The notes: a model not told the origin generated them from the sequence alone. A DNA stretch of 10,214 bases from Lachnospiraceae bacterium UBA5895 (GCA_002431915.1 DJEP01000030.1:1-10214), one strand, 5' to 3'. Shown: positions 1 through 6,825, counted from the first letter of the stretch. Program-made: numbers and translations.

Positions 1-732
1 GCATAACAATATCACAAACAGCATGACCGTTGCAAGTGCATTGATCTCCGGGGTCACACCGGTCTTTAATTTCGTATAAATCTTCACCGGCAGTGTATTG
101 ACCTTCGGTCCGGTGACAAAAATACTGATCACCACATCATCAAAGGACATCGCAAATGCCAGCAGCACGCCGGATAAAATCGCCGGCAGGATCTGCGGAA
201 GTATCACATCACGGAACACCTGCCATTTCGTGGCTCCCAGATCTAACGCCGCCTCTTCCAGAGAATGATCCATTCCCACCAGCCTTGCCCGCACCATAGT
301 AAAAATATAGGGCACACAGAACGTGGTATGGGCGATCACCAGAGTAACCATGCCAAAGGGCAGTCCCATCAGGGAAAATACGGACAAAAATACCATTCCT
401 AGAATGATCTCCGGAATCATGATGGGAAGTGTGGATACATATGCCACAACCTCATCCGTCTTCCGCTTCCTGCGGATCATCCCCAGTGCTCCCGAAGTGC
501 CGATCAGCACCGCAAAAGCACAGCTTAATACCGCCAGGATCAGGCTGTTAATCAGTGCTTCTCCCAGATCTCTGTCCCGGAACAGCTCCCGGTACCATTT
601 CAAGGAGAATCCCTCCCAGACCGAGGTCAGCTTCGAGGCGTTAAAGGAATACACCACTGTCAGAAGAATCGGGATATAGGTCAGCACAGTGATCACTGCC
701 ACATATACAAACGGCCACTTTTTCTTTTTCAT
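1..732 (-). CDS. potC: Spermidine/putrescine ABC transporter permease PotC (partial, C-terminus cut by window edge)
   Basis: Inner permease subunit of a polyamine importer that works with PotB in the membrane and the ATPase PotA. The frame opens with ATG at 730-732 and stays open for 244 codons to base 1, so only about the last 15-25 residues are missing compared with usual PotC length. The N-terminus is basic (MKKKKW) followed by a membrane segment at about residues 8-29. The permease EAA loop is visible at about residues 159-179 (EEAALDLGATKW...ILP), where the subunit docks on the ATPase. A conserved SFDD stretch lies at residues 196-199, typical of PotC. The start lies 3 bp after the potB stop, so the two are almost certainly translated from one message. 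A substrate-binding potD would be expected just beyond the left edge (inference). Confidence 0.93.
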   Translation of the reverse strand, partial: MKKKKWPFVYVAVITVLTYIPILLTVVYSFNASKLTSVWEGFSLKWYRELFRDRDLGEALINSLILAVLSCAFAVLIGTSGALGMIRRKRKTDEVVAYVSTLPIMIPEIILGMVFLSVFSLMGLPFGMVTLVIAHTTFCVPYIFTMVRARLVGMDHSLEEAALDLGATKWQVFRDVILPQILPAILSGVLLAFAMSFDDVVISIFVTGPKVNTLPVKIYTKLKTGVTPEINALATVMLFVILLC

Positions 733-735
733 ATC

Positions 736-1614
736 TTACAACATCCCTTCCAACTGTGAAGTTCCGGTGATCTTCCGGTACAGGCGGATCATCACGGAAG
801 TCAGCACCATAAGAACCGCGGACAGCGCCGCCGCAAACGGCTGGTTGCGCCCCTTGGTAATCTGTTCCTGTATCACACTGCCCACCAGTACAATCTTATT
901 GCCCCCTAAGATATCCGCTATGAAAAACAATCCCATGGACGGGATAAAGGACAGTACCACACCGGATAGCAATCCCGGCAGCGTCAGCCGGAAGCTGACG
1001 GTCCAGAATGCTGTCCACGGGGAAGCTCCCAGATCCCTGGAGGCTTCCACCAGAGACATATCCAGCTTCTCCGCACTGGAATACACCGCCAGGATCATAA
1101 AAGGCAGTAGGGAATAAACCATTCCCACTACCACCGCCGGATAAGTGTAGAGCAGCTTTAACGGCTGATCGGTCAGGTGCAATCCCATCAATATCTTATC
1201 CAAGACACCGTTACTGCGGAATACAATGATCCAGCCATAGAGACGGATCAGCGCACTGGTCCAAAACGGAATCATGATGAGAAGCAGCATCCTGCGCTTC
1301 CACACCGCGCTCATCTGCGCCATAAAATACCCGTAAGGATACCCGATCAATGCCACGAAAAAGGTGGCGGTAAATGCCAGCTTCAGAGACTGCCAGAAGG
1401 TATCCAGATACAACGGCTCCAATATTCTCTTATAATTGTCCAGGGTAAACGTAAAGTCCACGCCCCAGACCTGTGCTCTCTGTAAAAAGCTCAACAGAAA
1501 CAGATACAGGATCGGCAGCGCCACGAACAGAATCGTGAACACATACATGGGAATCAGCAGTCCGATATTCCCGGATCTCCTGCGGCTGTCACTTTTGGTT
1601 TTCGTCTTTGTCAT
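736..1614 (-). CDS. potB: Spermidine/putrescine ABC transporter permease PotB
   Basis: 292-residue permease subunit, partner of PotC in the polyamine importer. The N-terminus is short and Lys/Arg-rich (residues 2-13), then the first membrane helix spans about 17-43. Further hydrophobic segments lie near 79-100, 108-130, 157-180, 215-238 and 262-277, the usual six-helix plan. The EAA loop is at about 190-209 (EASRDLGASPWTAFW). The start codon lies inside the potA 3' end, with a 26 bp overlap in a different frame. A possible Shine-Dalgarno AAAGG lies 9 nt upstream, within potA. The overlap suggests translational coupling and fixed stoichiometry with PotA. Length and motifs are normal for the family and I see nothing broken. 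Confidence 0.94.
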   Translation of the reverse strand: MTKTKTKSDSRRRSGNIGLLIPMYVFTILFVALPILYLFLLSFLQRAQVWGVDFTFTLDNYKRILEPLYLDTFWQSLKLAFTATFFVALIGYPYGYFMAQMSAVWKRRMLLLIMIPFWTSALIRLYGWIIVFRSNGVLDKILMGLHLTDQPLKLLYTYPAVVVGMVYSLLPFMILAVYSSAEKLDMSLVEASRDLGASPWTAFWTVSFRLTLPGLLSGVVLSFIPSMGLFFIADILGGNKIVLVGSVIQEQITKGRNQPFAAALSAVLMVLTSVMIRLYRKITGTSQLEGML

Positions 1615-2584
1615 TATCTATTACCTTTACTGCGTCTTTCGCATCCCAGCCGATCTTCACTGTCTCTCCCGGCTGCAGATCATTATCAATGCCGTAACGG
1701 CTGGCTGTCAGAAGCTGCCCGTCCGACAGGCGGAACAATATGCGAAGCTGCCCGCCGGCAAAACTTTTCTCCACTACGACGGCATCCTGTGTGCAGACAC
1801 TCTCCCCGTCCATCCGGATATTTTCCGAGCGGATGGCAAGCGCCTCCCCATTTTTATGCAGGATGTTCGCATTTCCCACGAAATCCGCCACATAGCTGGT
1901 CCTCGGCTGATAATACACCTCGTTGGGTGTTCCCAGCTGCTCCAGGACGCCCTCATGCATGACACCGATGCGGTCAGACATGTTGATGGCCTCTTCCTGA
2001 TCGTGGGTGATATAGATAAAAGTGATTTCCAGCTGCTTCTGCAGACGTTTCAGTTCCAGCTGCATCTGCCTGCGCAGCTTCAGATCCAGGGCACCTAACG
2101 GCTCGTCCAAAAGCAGCACTTTCGGCTCGTTGATCACCGCTCTGGCGATGGCAATACGCTGCTTCTGTCCGCCGGAGAGCTGGTCCGGCATACGTTTCCC
2201 GTACTCTTCCAGCTGCACCAGCCGAAGCGTCTGCTCTACTTTTCTCTCGATCTCCGCCTTCGGGGCCTTGCGGATCTTCAATCCATACCCTACGTTATCC
2301 GCCACATTCATATGTGGGAACAGGGCATAATTCTGAAATACAGTGTTGACATCCCGCTTATTCGGTTCCCAGTCCGTAATATCTCTGCCCTCCAGGATCA
2401 CCTGCCCACTATCCGGCAGTTCCAGTCCTGCAATAATGCGTAACGTCGTGGTCTTGCCACAGCCGGAAGCGCCAAGCAGCGTGATAAACTCTCCCTGCGC
2501 TGCCTCTAAATCAATACCCTTTAATACTTCTGTATTGTCAAAAGATTTCCGGATCTGCTGAAGTTGTAATATACTTTCGCCCAT
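1589..2584 (-). CDS. potA: Spermidine/putrescine ABC transporter ATP-binding protein PotA
   Basis: 331-residue cytoplasmic ATPase that powers polyamine uptake through PotBC. All nucleotide-binding motifs are intact: Walker A GASGCGKTT at 38-46, Q-loop Gln84, signature LSGGQ at 136-140, Walker B VLLLDE at 156-161, D-loop ALD at 165-167 and switch His194. The C-terminal region from about 240 onward (ILHKNGEALAIRSENIRM...) matches the TOBE-like regulatory domain of PotA/MalK-type ATPases. The ATG at 2582-2584 is preceded by AAAGGAG with 7 nt spacing. Only 47 bp separate it from the upstream membrane-protein gene and no terminator hairpin is visible there, so readthrough from that gene is possible; I saw no clear promoter of its own. 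Specificity for spermidine versus putrescine cannot be read from this subunit. A related ferric-iron or thiosulfate-type importer is less likely because the PotB and PotC partners fit so well. Confidence 0.95.
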   Translation of the reverse strand: MGESILQLQQIRKSFDNTEVLKGIDLEAAQGEFITLLGASGCGKTTTLRIIAGLELPDSGQVILEGRDITDWEPNKRDVNTVFQNYALFPHMNVADNVGYGLKIRKAPKAEIERKVEQTLRLVQLEEYGKRMPDQLSGGQKQRIAIARAVINEPKVLLLDEPLGALDLKLRRQMQLELKRLQKQLEITFIYITHDQEEAINMSDRIGVMHEGVLEQLGTPNEVYYQPRTSYVADFVGNANILHKNGEALAIRSENIRMDGESVCTQDAVVVEKSFAGGQLRILFRLSDGQLLTASRYGIDNDLQPGETVKIGWDAKDAVKVIDNDKDENQK

Positions 2585-2631
2585 GCACCGGCTCCTTTCT
2601 CATTTTTGTTTTCCTATGATCCTCCATCTTC

Positions 2632-3756
2632 TCAGGTGATCCATCCTTTAAAAAGTCCCACGTATTCCACGAGAAAATACATTCCCCGTAACCATACTAC
2701 CAGACCACAGCCATAGTACATCCACGCATTTTCCTTCTGTCTGTCCACCGCCCTGCCTGTCAGGGACAGAATGACACAGATGAGTAATACCATAGTGCCG
2801 AAGGATGCGCGGTCGGGGTAATGCGGTGACAGGATCATCGCACCCCAGGATAACAGTGCTCCCACTAATAACAGGATGTTTTCTTTTTCGATTTTTTCTT
2901 TCAGGATTCCTGCGCAGATCACAAGCAGCACCACCGTAAGTACGAGTGCAGGGAACAGATACTCAAAGGCTCCCTTCGCCTCGCTGTAACAGCGCAGGAA
3001 CAGGTTCCACAAAAGTCCGCGGGTGTTCTCCGACGTCTCTTCGCTGCGGACAAAATTGCCCGGTGCAACGATCATCAGAATACTTCCCGCCAGGCAGCTG
3101 ATGTTCCCAAGATACATCCATATGGGAATCTTTTTATGGTCCTTACGTCTTAAAATCATCACCAGCAAACTTACGATCCATACCGCCGGTCCCATATTTT
3201 CATTGCTCCATCCGGCAACCAGTCCCAACGGCAGGATCCACAGAGCAATTCCCGGAAGGTTCCTCTCTCCGCGGTCTTCATAGCGCAGATAACAGGATAA
3301 AAATGCCAGCAGAAAACCCGCCATATACAGATAATTCGCCGCTCCGGATTCCCAGAACATGCTCATTCTCCAGTTGGCATTGAGTCCCAGTAACATACTT
3401 ATTGCCGCAAAAAAATACGGAAGTCCGCGCCTGCCGGACACTTCACAGATCAGCCACGAAAGAAGTAGCGTCATGACGGTGTTGAAAATATCAGCCCAGT
3501 GCTCCCCGCACAATAATATCAACTGCAACAGTCCGTGCGCCATGCTTCTGCCGCCCCAGTTAAAATAGTGCCAGATCTGTGCGTGGATGATGTCACTGAT
3601 GTTCTGTATCGGCGTATCCGAGTACAGTACTGTGGAGTACCACTCATCATCCATCATAAAGTCCGTCAGATAATTGAGGTACCAGACACTGACTGTCGTA
3701 AACAGGATCAGTACCAGGCTGCTCCACCGAATTATTTTTTTCTGCTTTTCCTGCAT
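2632..3756 (-). CDS. Multi-pass membrane protein resembling DUF6056/DUF3329 family, function unknown
   Basis: 374-residue integral membrane protein with roughly nine or ten hydrophobic segments (about 11-30, 76-104, 112-124, 141-157, 168-183, 190-202, 212-231, 266-284, 293-309, 320-335, 345-366). Distinct polar motifs sit in the loops: MDDEWY at 35-40, NWGGR at 66-70, GWSNENMGP at 182-190, APGNFVR at 231-237 and SPHYPDRASFG at 310-320. This spacing of acidic, Trp-Gly-Arg and APGN-Arg motifs recalls membrane proteins labelled DUF6056 or DUF3329 in Clostridia. I place it there from memory, and some of those look like GT-C-type glycosyltransferases. The early DDE pair after the first helix is compatible with a GT-C catalytic loop, but this is inference. 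The length is on the short side. The ATG at 3754-3756 has GGAG 7 nt upstream. It lies between dapL and potA, with no clear functional tie to either. Confidence 0.8.
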   Translation of the reverse strand: MQEKQKKIIRWSSLVLILFTTVSVWYLNYLTDFMMDDEWYSTVLYSDTPIQNISDIIHAQIWHYFNWGGRSMAHGLLQLILLCGEHWADIFNTVMTLLLSWLICEVSGRRGLPYFFAAISMLLGLNANWRMSMFWESGAANYLYMAGFLLAFLSCYLRYEDRGERNLPGIALWILPLGLVAGWSNENMGPAVWIVSLLVMILRRKDHKKIPIWMYLGNISCLAGSILMIVAPGNFVRSEETSENTRGLLWNLFLRCYSEAKGAFEYLFPALVLTVVLLVICAGILKEKIEKENILLLVGALLSWGAMILSPHYPDRASFGTMVLLICVILSLTGRAVDRQKENAWMYYGCGLVVWLRGMYFLVEYVGLFKGWIT

Positions 3757-3765
3757 GTTTTTTCT

Positions 3766-3800
3766 CCGTTCTTTTTCAGAAAAAATATGGCAAAGAACGG
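3766..3800 (-). promoter_or_regulatory. 9 bp inverted repeat overlapping the dapL terminator and touching the next gene's ribosome site
   Basis: On the minus strand CCGTTCTTT (3800-3792) can pair with AAAGAACGG (3774-3766), nine perfect base pairs around a 17-nt loop. The 5' arm shares CCG with the 3' arm of the terminator hairpin at 3798-3821, so the two stems exclude each other. The 3' arm includes the GG of the GGAG Shine-Dalgarno of the membrane-protein gene. The function is not shown; it could mask the ribosome site or act as an anti-terminator. Confidence 0.45.
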
Positions 3801-3821
3801 CTGCCTATTGCTAAGCAGCCG
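3792..3821 (-). terminator. Probable intrinsic terminator after dapL
   Basis: On the minus strand a 7 bp GC-rich stem (arms 3821-3815 and 3804-3798, CGGCTGC/GCAGCCG, 10-nt loop) is followed by TTCTTT. It starts 36 bp after the dapL stop. The U-tract is interrupted, so termination may be partial. Confidence 0.6.
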
Positions 3822-3857
3822 CACCTATTTTCCTTATGGATAAACTAACCCTGCAGT

Positions 3858-5078
3858 CTACAGCCGGATCTTCTTCAGACGATCCACTGCCTCCACGGTA
3901 TTCTCGTAGCTTCCGAAAGCTGTCAGACGGAAATAGTGTTCTCCGCTGGGTCCGAAACCGGATCCGGGCGTACCTACCACGTTGACATTTTCCAGCAGAT
4001 AATCGAAGAGCTCCCAGCTGGTCATGCCGTTCGGCGCTTTCAGCCAGATATAGGGAGCGTTCACACCGCCGGATACGGTAAATCCCGCTTCTTTTAAGCC
4101 CGCAAGGATATAGTGTGCGTTGTTCATATAATAAGCAACCTGCTCCTTCAGCTGTGCCTTACCCGCTGCAGAGTATACTGCCTCACCGGCACGCTGTACG
4201 ATATAGGGTGCTCCGTTGTATTTGGTACCATGTCTTCTTGCCCACAGTGCATGGAGGCTGACATCCCCGCTCTTTAAATCCTTGGGGATCACGGTAAAGC
4301 CCAGCCGCACTCCGGTAAAGCCGGCATTTTTGGAGAAGGAACGGAACTCGATGGCACAGGTTCTGGCTCCTTCACATTCATAGATACTGTGAGGCACATC
4401 CGGCTCGGAAATATATGCTTCGTAAGCTGCATCATAAAGGATGACAGCGCCTACCTTGTTGGCATAGTCCACCCACTCCTGCAGCTGCGCCCTGGTAATG
4501 GTGGCACCGGTAGGGTTGTTGGGGAAGCATAAATAGATCAGATCCGGGGTCTTCTTCGGCAGTTCCGGTGCGAAACCGTTCTCTGCCAGACAGGGCATAT
4601 AGATCACATCACTCCAGGTCTCGGACTTCGGATCGTAAGTGCCTGTTCTGCCCGCCATGACATTAGAATCCACGTATACAGGGTAAACAGGATCACATAC
4701 CGCAATCTTATTGTCCAGGCTGAAGATCTCCTGAATATTGCCACAGTCGCATTTTGCTCCGTCGGATACAAAAATCTCGTCCGGCGCAATGTCACAGCCT
4801 CTTGCCTTATAATCGTTCTCTGCAATGGCATTACGCAGGAACTCATAGCCAAGGTCGGGAGCGTAACCATGAAAAGTCTCCGCTTTTCCCATCTCATCCA
4901 CCGCACCGTGCAGCGCATCAATGATGGCAGGTGCCAAAGGCTGTGTCACGTCTCCGATTCCCAGACGGATGATCTTTTTGTCCGGGTGTGCTGCAGAATA
5001 GGCGTTTACCTTTTTACCGATGGTGGAAAATAAATAGCTTCCGGGAAGTTTCAAATAGTTGTCGTTTACTTTAAACAT
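3858..5078 (-). CDS. dapL: LL-diaminopimelate aminotransferase DapL
   Basis: 406-residue PLP enzyme, usual length for DapL. It converts tetrahydrodipicolinate plus glutamate to LL-DAP plus 2-oxoglutarate in one step, bypassing the succinyl or acetyl branches of lysine and peptidoglycan precursor synthesis. The fold-type I aminotransferase features are all visible: the substrate-loop motif LGIGDVTQPLAP at 39-50, NNPTG at 187-191, YDAAYEAY with Asp216 and Tyr219 at 215-222, the Schiff-base lysine Lys250 in SFSKNAGFTG (247-256), Arg258 for PLP phosphate, and Arg384 in HYFRLTAFG for the substrate carboxylate. The ATG at 5076-5078 has GAGGAG with 8 nt spacing. It lies downstream of dapF, which takes its product, but is separated by 217 bp holding a terminator-like hairpin, so dosage may be set separately. 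A probable terminator follows. Confidence 0.96.
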   Translation of the reverse strand: MFKVNDNYLKLPGSYLFSTIGKKVNAYSAAHPDKKIIRLGIGDVTQPLAPAIIDALHGAVDEMGKAETFHGYAPDLGYEFLRNAIAENDYKARGCDIAPDEIFVSDGAKCDCGNIQEIFSLDNKIAVCDPVYPVYVDSNVMAGRTGTYDPKSETWSDVIYMPCLAENGFAPELPKKTPDLIYLCFPNNPTGATITRAQLQEWVDYANKVGAVILYDAAYEAYISEPDVPHSIYECEGARTCAIEFRSFSKNAGFTGVRLGFTVIPKDLKSGDVSLHALWARRHGTKYNGAPYIVQRAGEAVYSAAGKAQLKEQVAYYMNNAHYILAGLKEAGFTVSGGVNAPYIWLKAPNGMTSWELFDYLLENVNVVGTPGSGFGPSGEHYFRLTAFGSYENTVEAVDRLKKIRL

Positions 5079-5095
5079 AGTACGTTCTCCTCTCT

Positions 5096-5125
5096 ATTAT
5101 CCTTGGTATGCAGCATTGCTGTCAC
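5096..5125 (-). promoter_or_regulatory. Possible dapL promoter
   Basis: Minus-strand GTGACA (5125-5120), an 18 bp spacer, then GATAAT (5101-5096): each hexamer differs from consensus at one base. If used, transcription would start near 5089, inside the dapL Shine-Dalgarno at 5087-5092, leaving a very short leader. That makes it doubtful as the main promoter. Confidence 0.3.
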
Positions 5126-5134
5126 CTTGCTGTC
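5116..5134. repeat. Tandem 8 bp direct repeat, 11 bp period
   Basis: TTGCTGTC occurs at 5116-5123 and again at 5127-5134 with no mismatch, one helical turn apart. On the minus strand it reads GACAGCAA twice, upstream of dapL and overlapping the possible -35. It could be a paired half-site for a regulator; no known consensus is recognised. Confidence 0.5.
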
Positions 5135-5141
5135 GTAATAA

Positions 5142-5175
5142 GCAATTTCTTCGCACTGTGTGCTCTCGAAATTGC
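5142..5175 (-). promoter_or_regulatory. Strong hairpin in the dapF-dapL spacer
   Basis: Arms GCAATTTC (5142-5149) and GAAATTGC (5168-5175) pair perfectly over 8 bp, and inside them GCAC (5153-5156) pairs with GTGC (5160-5163) around a 3-nt loop. It has no U-tract on either side, so it is not an ordinary terminator. It lies in the presumed leader of dapL. Confidence 0.5.
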
Positions 5176-5178
5176 AAC

Positions 5179-5206
5179 GCCCATTCGTAATCCGGGCTGA
5201 TCGCCC
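5179..5206 (-). promoter_or_regulatory. Competing GGGC/GCCC stems in the dapF-dapL spacer
   Basis: The central GGGC at 5194-5197 can pair with GCCC at 5179-5182 or with GCCC at 5203-5206, but not both. The second pairing includes the minigene stop codon region (5206-5208). The stems are short, so this is only suggestive of a switch. Confidence 0.35.
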
Positions 5207-5217
5207 TACTTACTCAT
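5206..5217 (-). other. Three-codon minigene (Met-Ser-Lys-stop) with good ribosome site
   Basis: ATG AGT AAG TAG is preceded by GAGAGGAG (5234-5227) at 9 nt spacing, as strong a ribosome site as that of dapL, whose upstream sequence it resembles. It ends in a lysine codon before the stop. It might be a translated leader or the worn remnant of a gene start. The single Lys codon is too little to claim attenuation by lysyl-tRNA. Confidence 0.35.
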
Positions 5218-5235
5218 GTTCGTTTACTCCTCTCA

Positions 5236-5275
5236 TAAAAACACATCTTTGCCTGCAAGCAGTCAATCTGTGTTT
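5236..5275 (-). terminator. Probable intrinsic terminator after dapF
   Basis: On the minus strand AAACACA (5275-5269) pairs with TGTGTTT (5245-5239). Inside, TTG pairs with CAA and CTGC pairs with GCAG around a short loop, with small mismatches between. The outer arm runs straight into a U-tract (GTTTTTAT, 5243-5236). It begins 20 bp after the dapF stop. The dapL gene lies beyond it, so either readthrough or a separate promoter must feed dapL. Confidence 0.6.
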
Positions 5276-5295
5276 CTATGGAGGAGTTTATTCTA

Positions 5296-6183
5296 TCAGA
5301 TGGAGTACGGGTCCACTTCACCTTCAAATACGATCTTCGCAGGTCCGGTCATATAGACCAGATTCTCCTTGCGATCCCATTTGATGTGCAGTTCACCGCC
5401 TAATAGTTTAACAGTTATTTCCTCGTCCGTCAAACCATTTAACACGCATGCCACCGCTGTAGCGCAGCATCCGGTACCGCAGGCAAGGGTCTCTCCGGTG
5501 CCTCTCTCCCAGACGCGCATAAACACATTTTTCCGATCCAGGATCTCTACGAACTCGGTATTCGTCCGGTTCGGGAAACAGGAATGATGCTCGAACTTCG
5601 GACCGATCTTCTCAATATCGAGATCTTTTACCCCATTCATAAATACAATGGCGTGGGGATTGCCCATGGAGACGCAGGTCATGCGATATTCCGTGCCGTC
5701 TACCACGATCGGTGCATCTACCACAGCCGGACCTTCTGCCGTCTCCTGCGTAGCCTCCGCCGTTACCGGCACCTCTGCCGGAGCGAGAATGGGACTTCCC
5801 ATGTTCACCTGTACCATCGTTACATGCCCTCTGTCTGTGGCGGTCCTACCCTCCACAGTGAGCTTTAAGTATTTTATTTTCCCGGCACTAACGATGGTAA
5901 TGTCTGTTTTGTCCGTCAGTCCCTTGTCGTAGACATATTTTGCCACACAGCGGATACCGTTGCCGCACATCTCCGAACGGCTGCCGTCCGCATTGTACAT
6001 CTCCATCTCGAAATCCGCTTCCTCTGCGGGATTGATGAAGATCACGCCATCGCCGCCGATGCCGAAATGCCTGTTGCTGAGTTTCCTTACGATCTCCGGC
6101 TTCTCCTCCCGGGAAAGCTTCTCCGTAAAGCCGTTGACATATACATAATCATTGCCACAGCCCTGCATTTTTGTAAATTTCAT
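5296..6183 (-). CDS. dapF: Diaminopimelate epimerase DapF
   Basis: 295-residue PLP-independent epimerase that converts LL-DAP to meso-DAP, the direct lysine precursor and the peptidoglycan cross-link residue. The two catalytic cysteines are visible in their family motifs: Cys73 in NADGSRSEMCGNGIRC (64-79) and Cys235 in GTGETLACGTGCC (228-240). The N-terminal FTKMQGCGNDYVYVN (3-17) and NRTNTEFVEI (205-214) are also typical. A Glu/Ala/Thr-rich stretch around 138-157 lengthens the linker before the second domain; the enzyme is a little longer than many DapF proteins (about 275-280). The start at 6181-6183 fits the conserved MKFTKMQG opening although the Shine-Dalgarno is 11 nt away. It lies 75 bp downstream of the ANTAR gene with no clear terminator, so it is probably transcribed from the glnA promoter or a nearby one. 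Confidence 0.96.
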   Translation of the reverse strand: MKFTKMQGCGNDYVYVNGFTEKLSREEKPEIVRKLSNRHFGIGGDGVIFINPAEEADFEMEMYNADGSRSEMCGNGIRCVAKYVYDKGLTDKTDITIVSAGKIKYLKLTVEGRTATDRGHVTMVQVNMGSPILAPAEVPVTAEATQETAEGPAVVDAPIVVDGTEYRMTCVSMGNPHAIVFMNGVKDLDIEKIGPKFEHHSCFPNRTNTEFVEILDRKNVFMRVWERGTGETLACGTGCCATAVACVLNGLTDEEITVKLLGGELHIKWDRKENLVYMTGPAKIVFEGEVDPYSI

Positions 6184-6194
6184 GGATTGCTGTT

Positions 6195-6200
6195 CCTCCT
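6195..6200 (-). promoter_or_regulatory. dapF ribosome binding site with long spacing
   Basis: A full AGGAGG lies 11 nt upstream of the dapF ATG, longer than the 5-9 nt seen elsewhere in this window. No closer in-frame start is present, and the conserved protein N-terminus fixes the start at 6183. Confidence 0.6.
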
Positions 6201-6258
6201 ATTGTTCTCTTTCACCTGTATCGCCCGGAACACTGTCCCCATTTCCGTGTCGCATTCT

Positions 6259-6807
6259 TTATTCTGTCATCATGGACAGCACCATCTGTGCCGTCTCCAC
6301 CAGATTCGTTCCACTGTCCATACTGGTCTTCTGAAGATACCGGTGGGCTTCTTCTTCCGTCATATGATTTTTTGCCATCAAAAGTTCCTTGGCATCTTTG
6401 ATTGCTTTTTCATCCGCTGCATTGCGGACCTTCGGCTGCATGCGGCGTTTTCTTCTGCGGCGCTCCACACCTTCCACCATCAGATTCACTGTGTTGATCA
6501 GATCCTGAACCTTTAACGGCATGGAGAGACATACAATGCCGTTGCCGTAGCATTCGCTAATCAGATTCTGGGATGCCATCAAAAGCATCTCGAAACCCTC
6601 AGGCAGATCCTCATGAAGTTCTGTATATATCATATCCGCCAGCTTGTAACTGCAGATCACGATTCCGTCATTGAGTCCGTCCACCTGGCTGATCGCCTGA
6701 GTGCCCGTAGTACAGATACCCGTGACCTGGAAACCGCTGCGCACCAGGACATTCTTGACACCCTTGGCTTCTTCCAGCTTCGGCAGCGCGACAATAATGT
6801 TCGTCAT
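6259..6807 (-). CDS. ANTAR-domain RNA-binding regulator with degenerate receiver domain (glnA-linked, NitR-like)
   Basis: 182-residue putative transcription antiterminator. The N-terminal half (about 1-112) has the alternating pattern of a CheY-like receiver (NIIVALPK, DGIVICSYKLADM, GFEMLLMAS, GIVCLSMPLKVQDLI). The phosphoacceptor position appears to be Ser53 instead of Asp, and the conserved Lys of the KP motif appears to be Met96, so it is probably a pseudo-receiver that senses something other than phosphorylation. A basic linker RRRRKRR at 116-122 precedes the ANTAR helices (about 130-180: ADEKAIKDAKELLMAKNHMTEEEAHRYLQKTSMD...). ANTAR proteins bind paired RNA hairpins and prevent termination. 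An ANTAR gene beside glnA (NitR in a solvent-producing Clostridium, from memory) is linked to nitrogen control. The ATG at 6805-6807 has AAGGAGG with 7 nt spacing. The gene follows glnA after 173 bp without a visible terminator. Confidence 0.87.
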   Translation of the reverse strand: MTNIIVALPKLEEAKGVKNVLVRSGFQVTGICTTGTQAISQVDGLNDGIVICSYKLADMIYTELHEDLPEGFEMLLMASQNLISECYGNGIVCLSMPLKVQDLINTVNLMVEGVERRRRKRRMQPKVRNAADEKAIKDAKELLMAKNHMTEEEAHRYLQKTSMDSGTNLVETAQMVLSMMTE

Positions 6808-6825
6808 TCGCCCACCTCCTTTCTT

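Noticed and set aside
323..2561. Plus-strand open frames opposite potABC.
   Set aside because: They are shadows of well-supported minus-strand genes and have no ribosome sites or recognisable domains.
5079..5240. Lysine riboswitch before dapL (AGAGGAG...ATGAGTA recalls the start of the lysine riboswitch core).
   Set aside because: The closing P1 helix and the GCCGAAG and GGCTG core segments are absent, and AGAGGAG is better explained as a ribosome site.
5079..5295. T-box leader for dapL.
   Set aside because: No T-box core sequence (TGGNACCGCG-like) was found.
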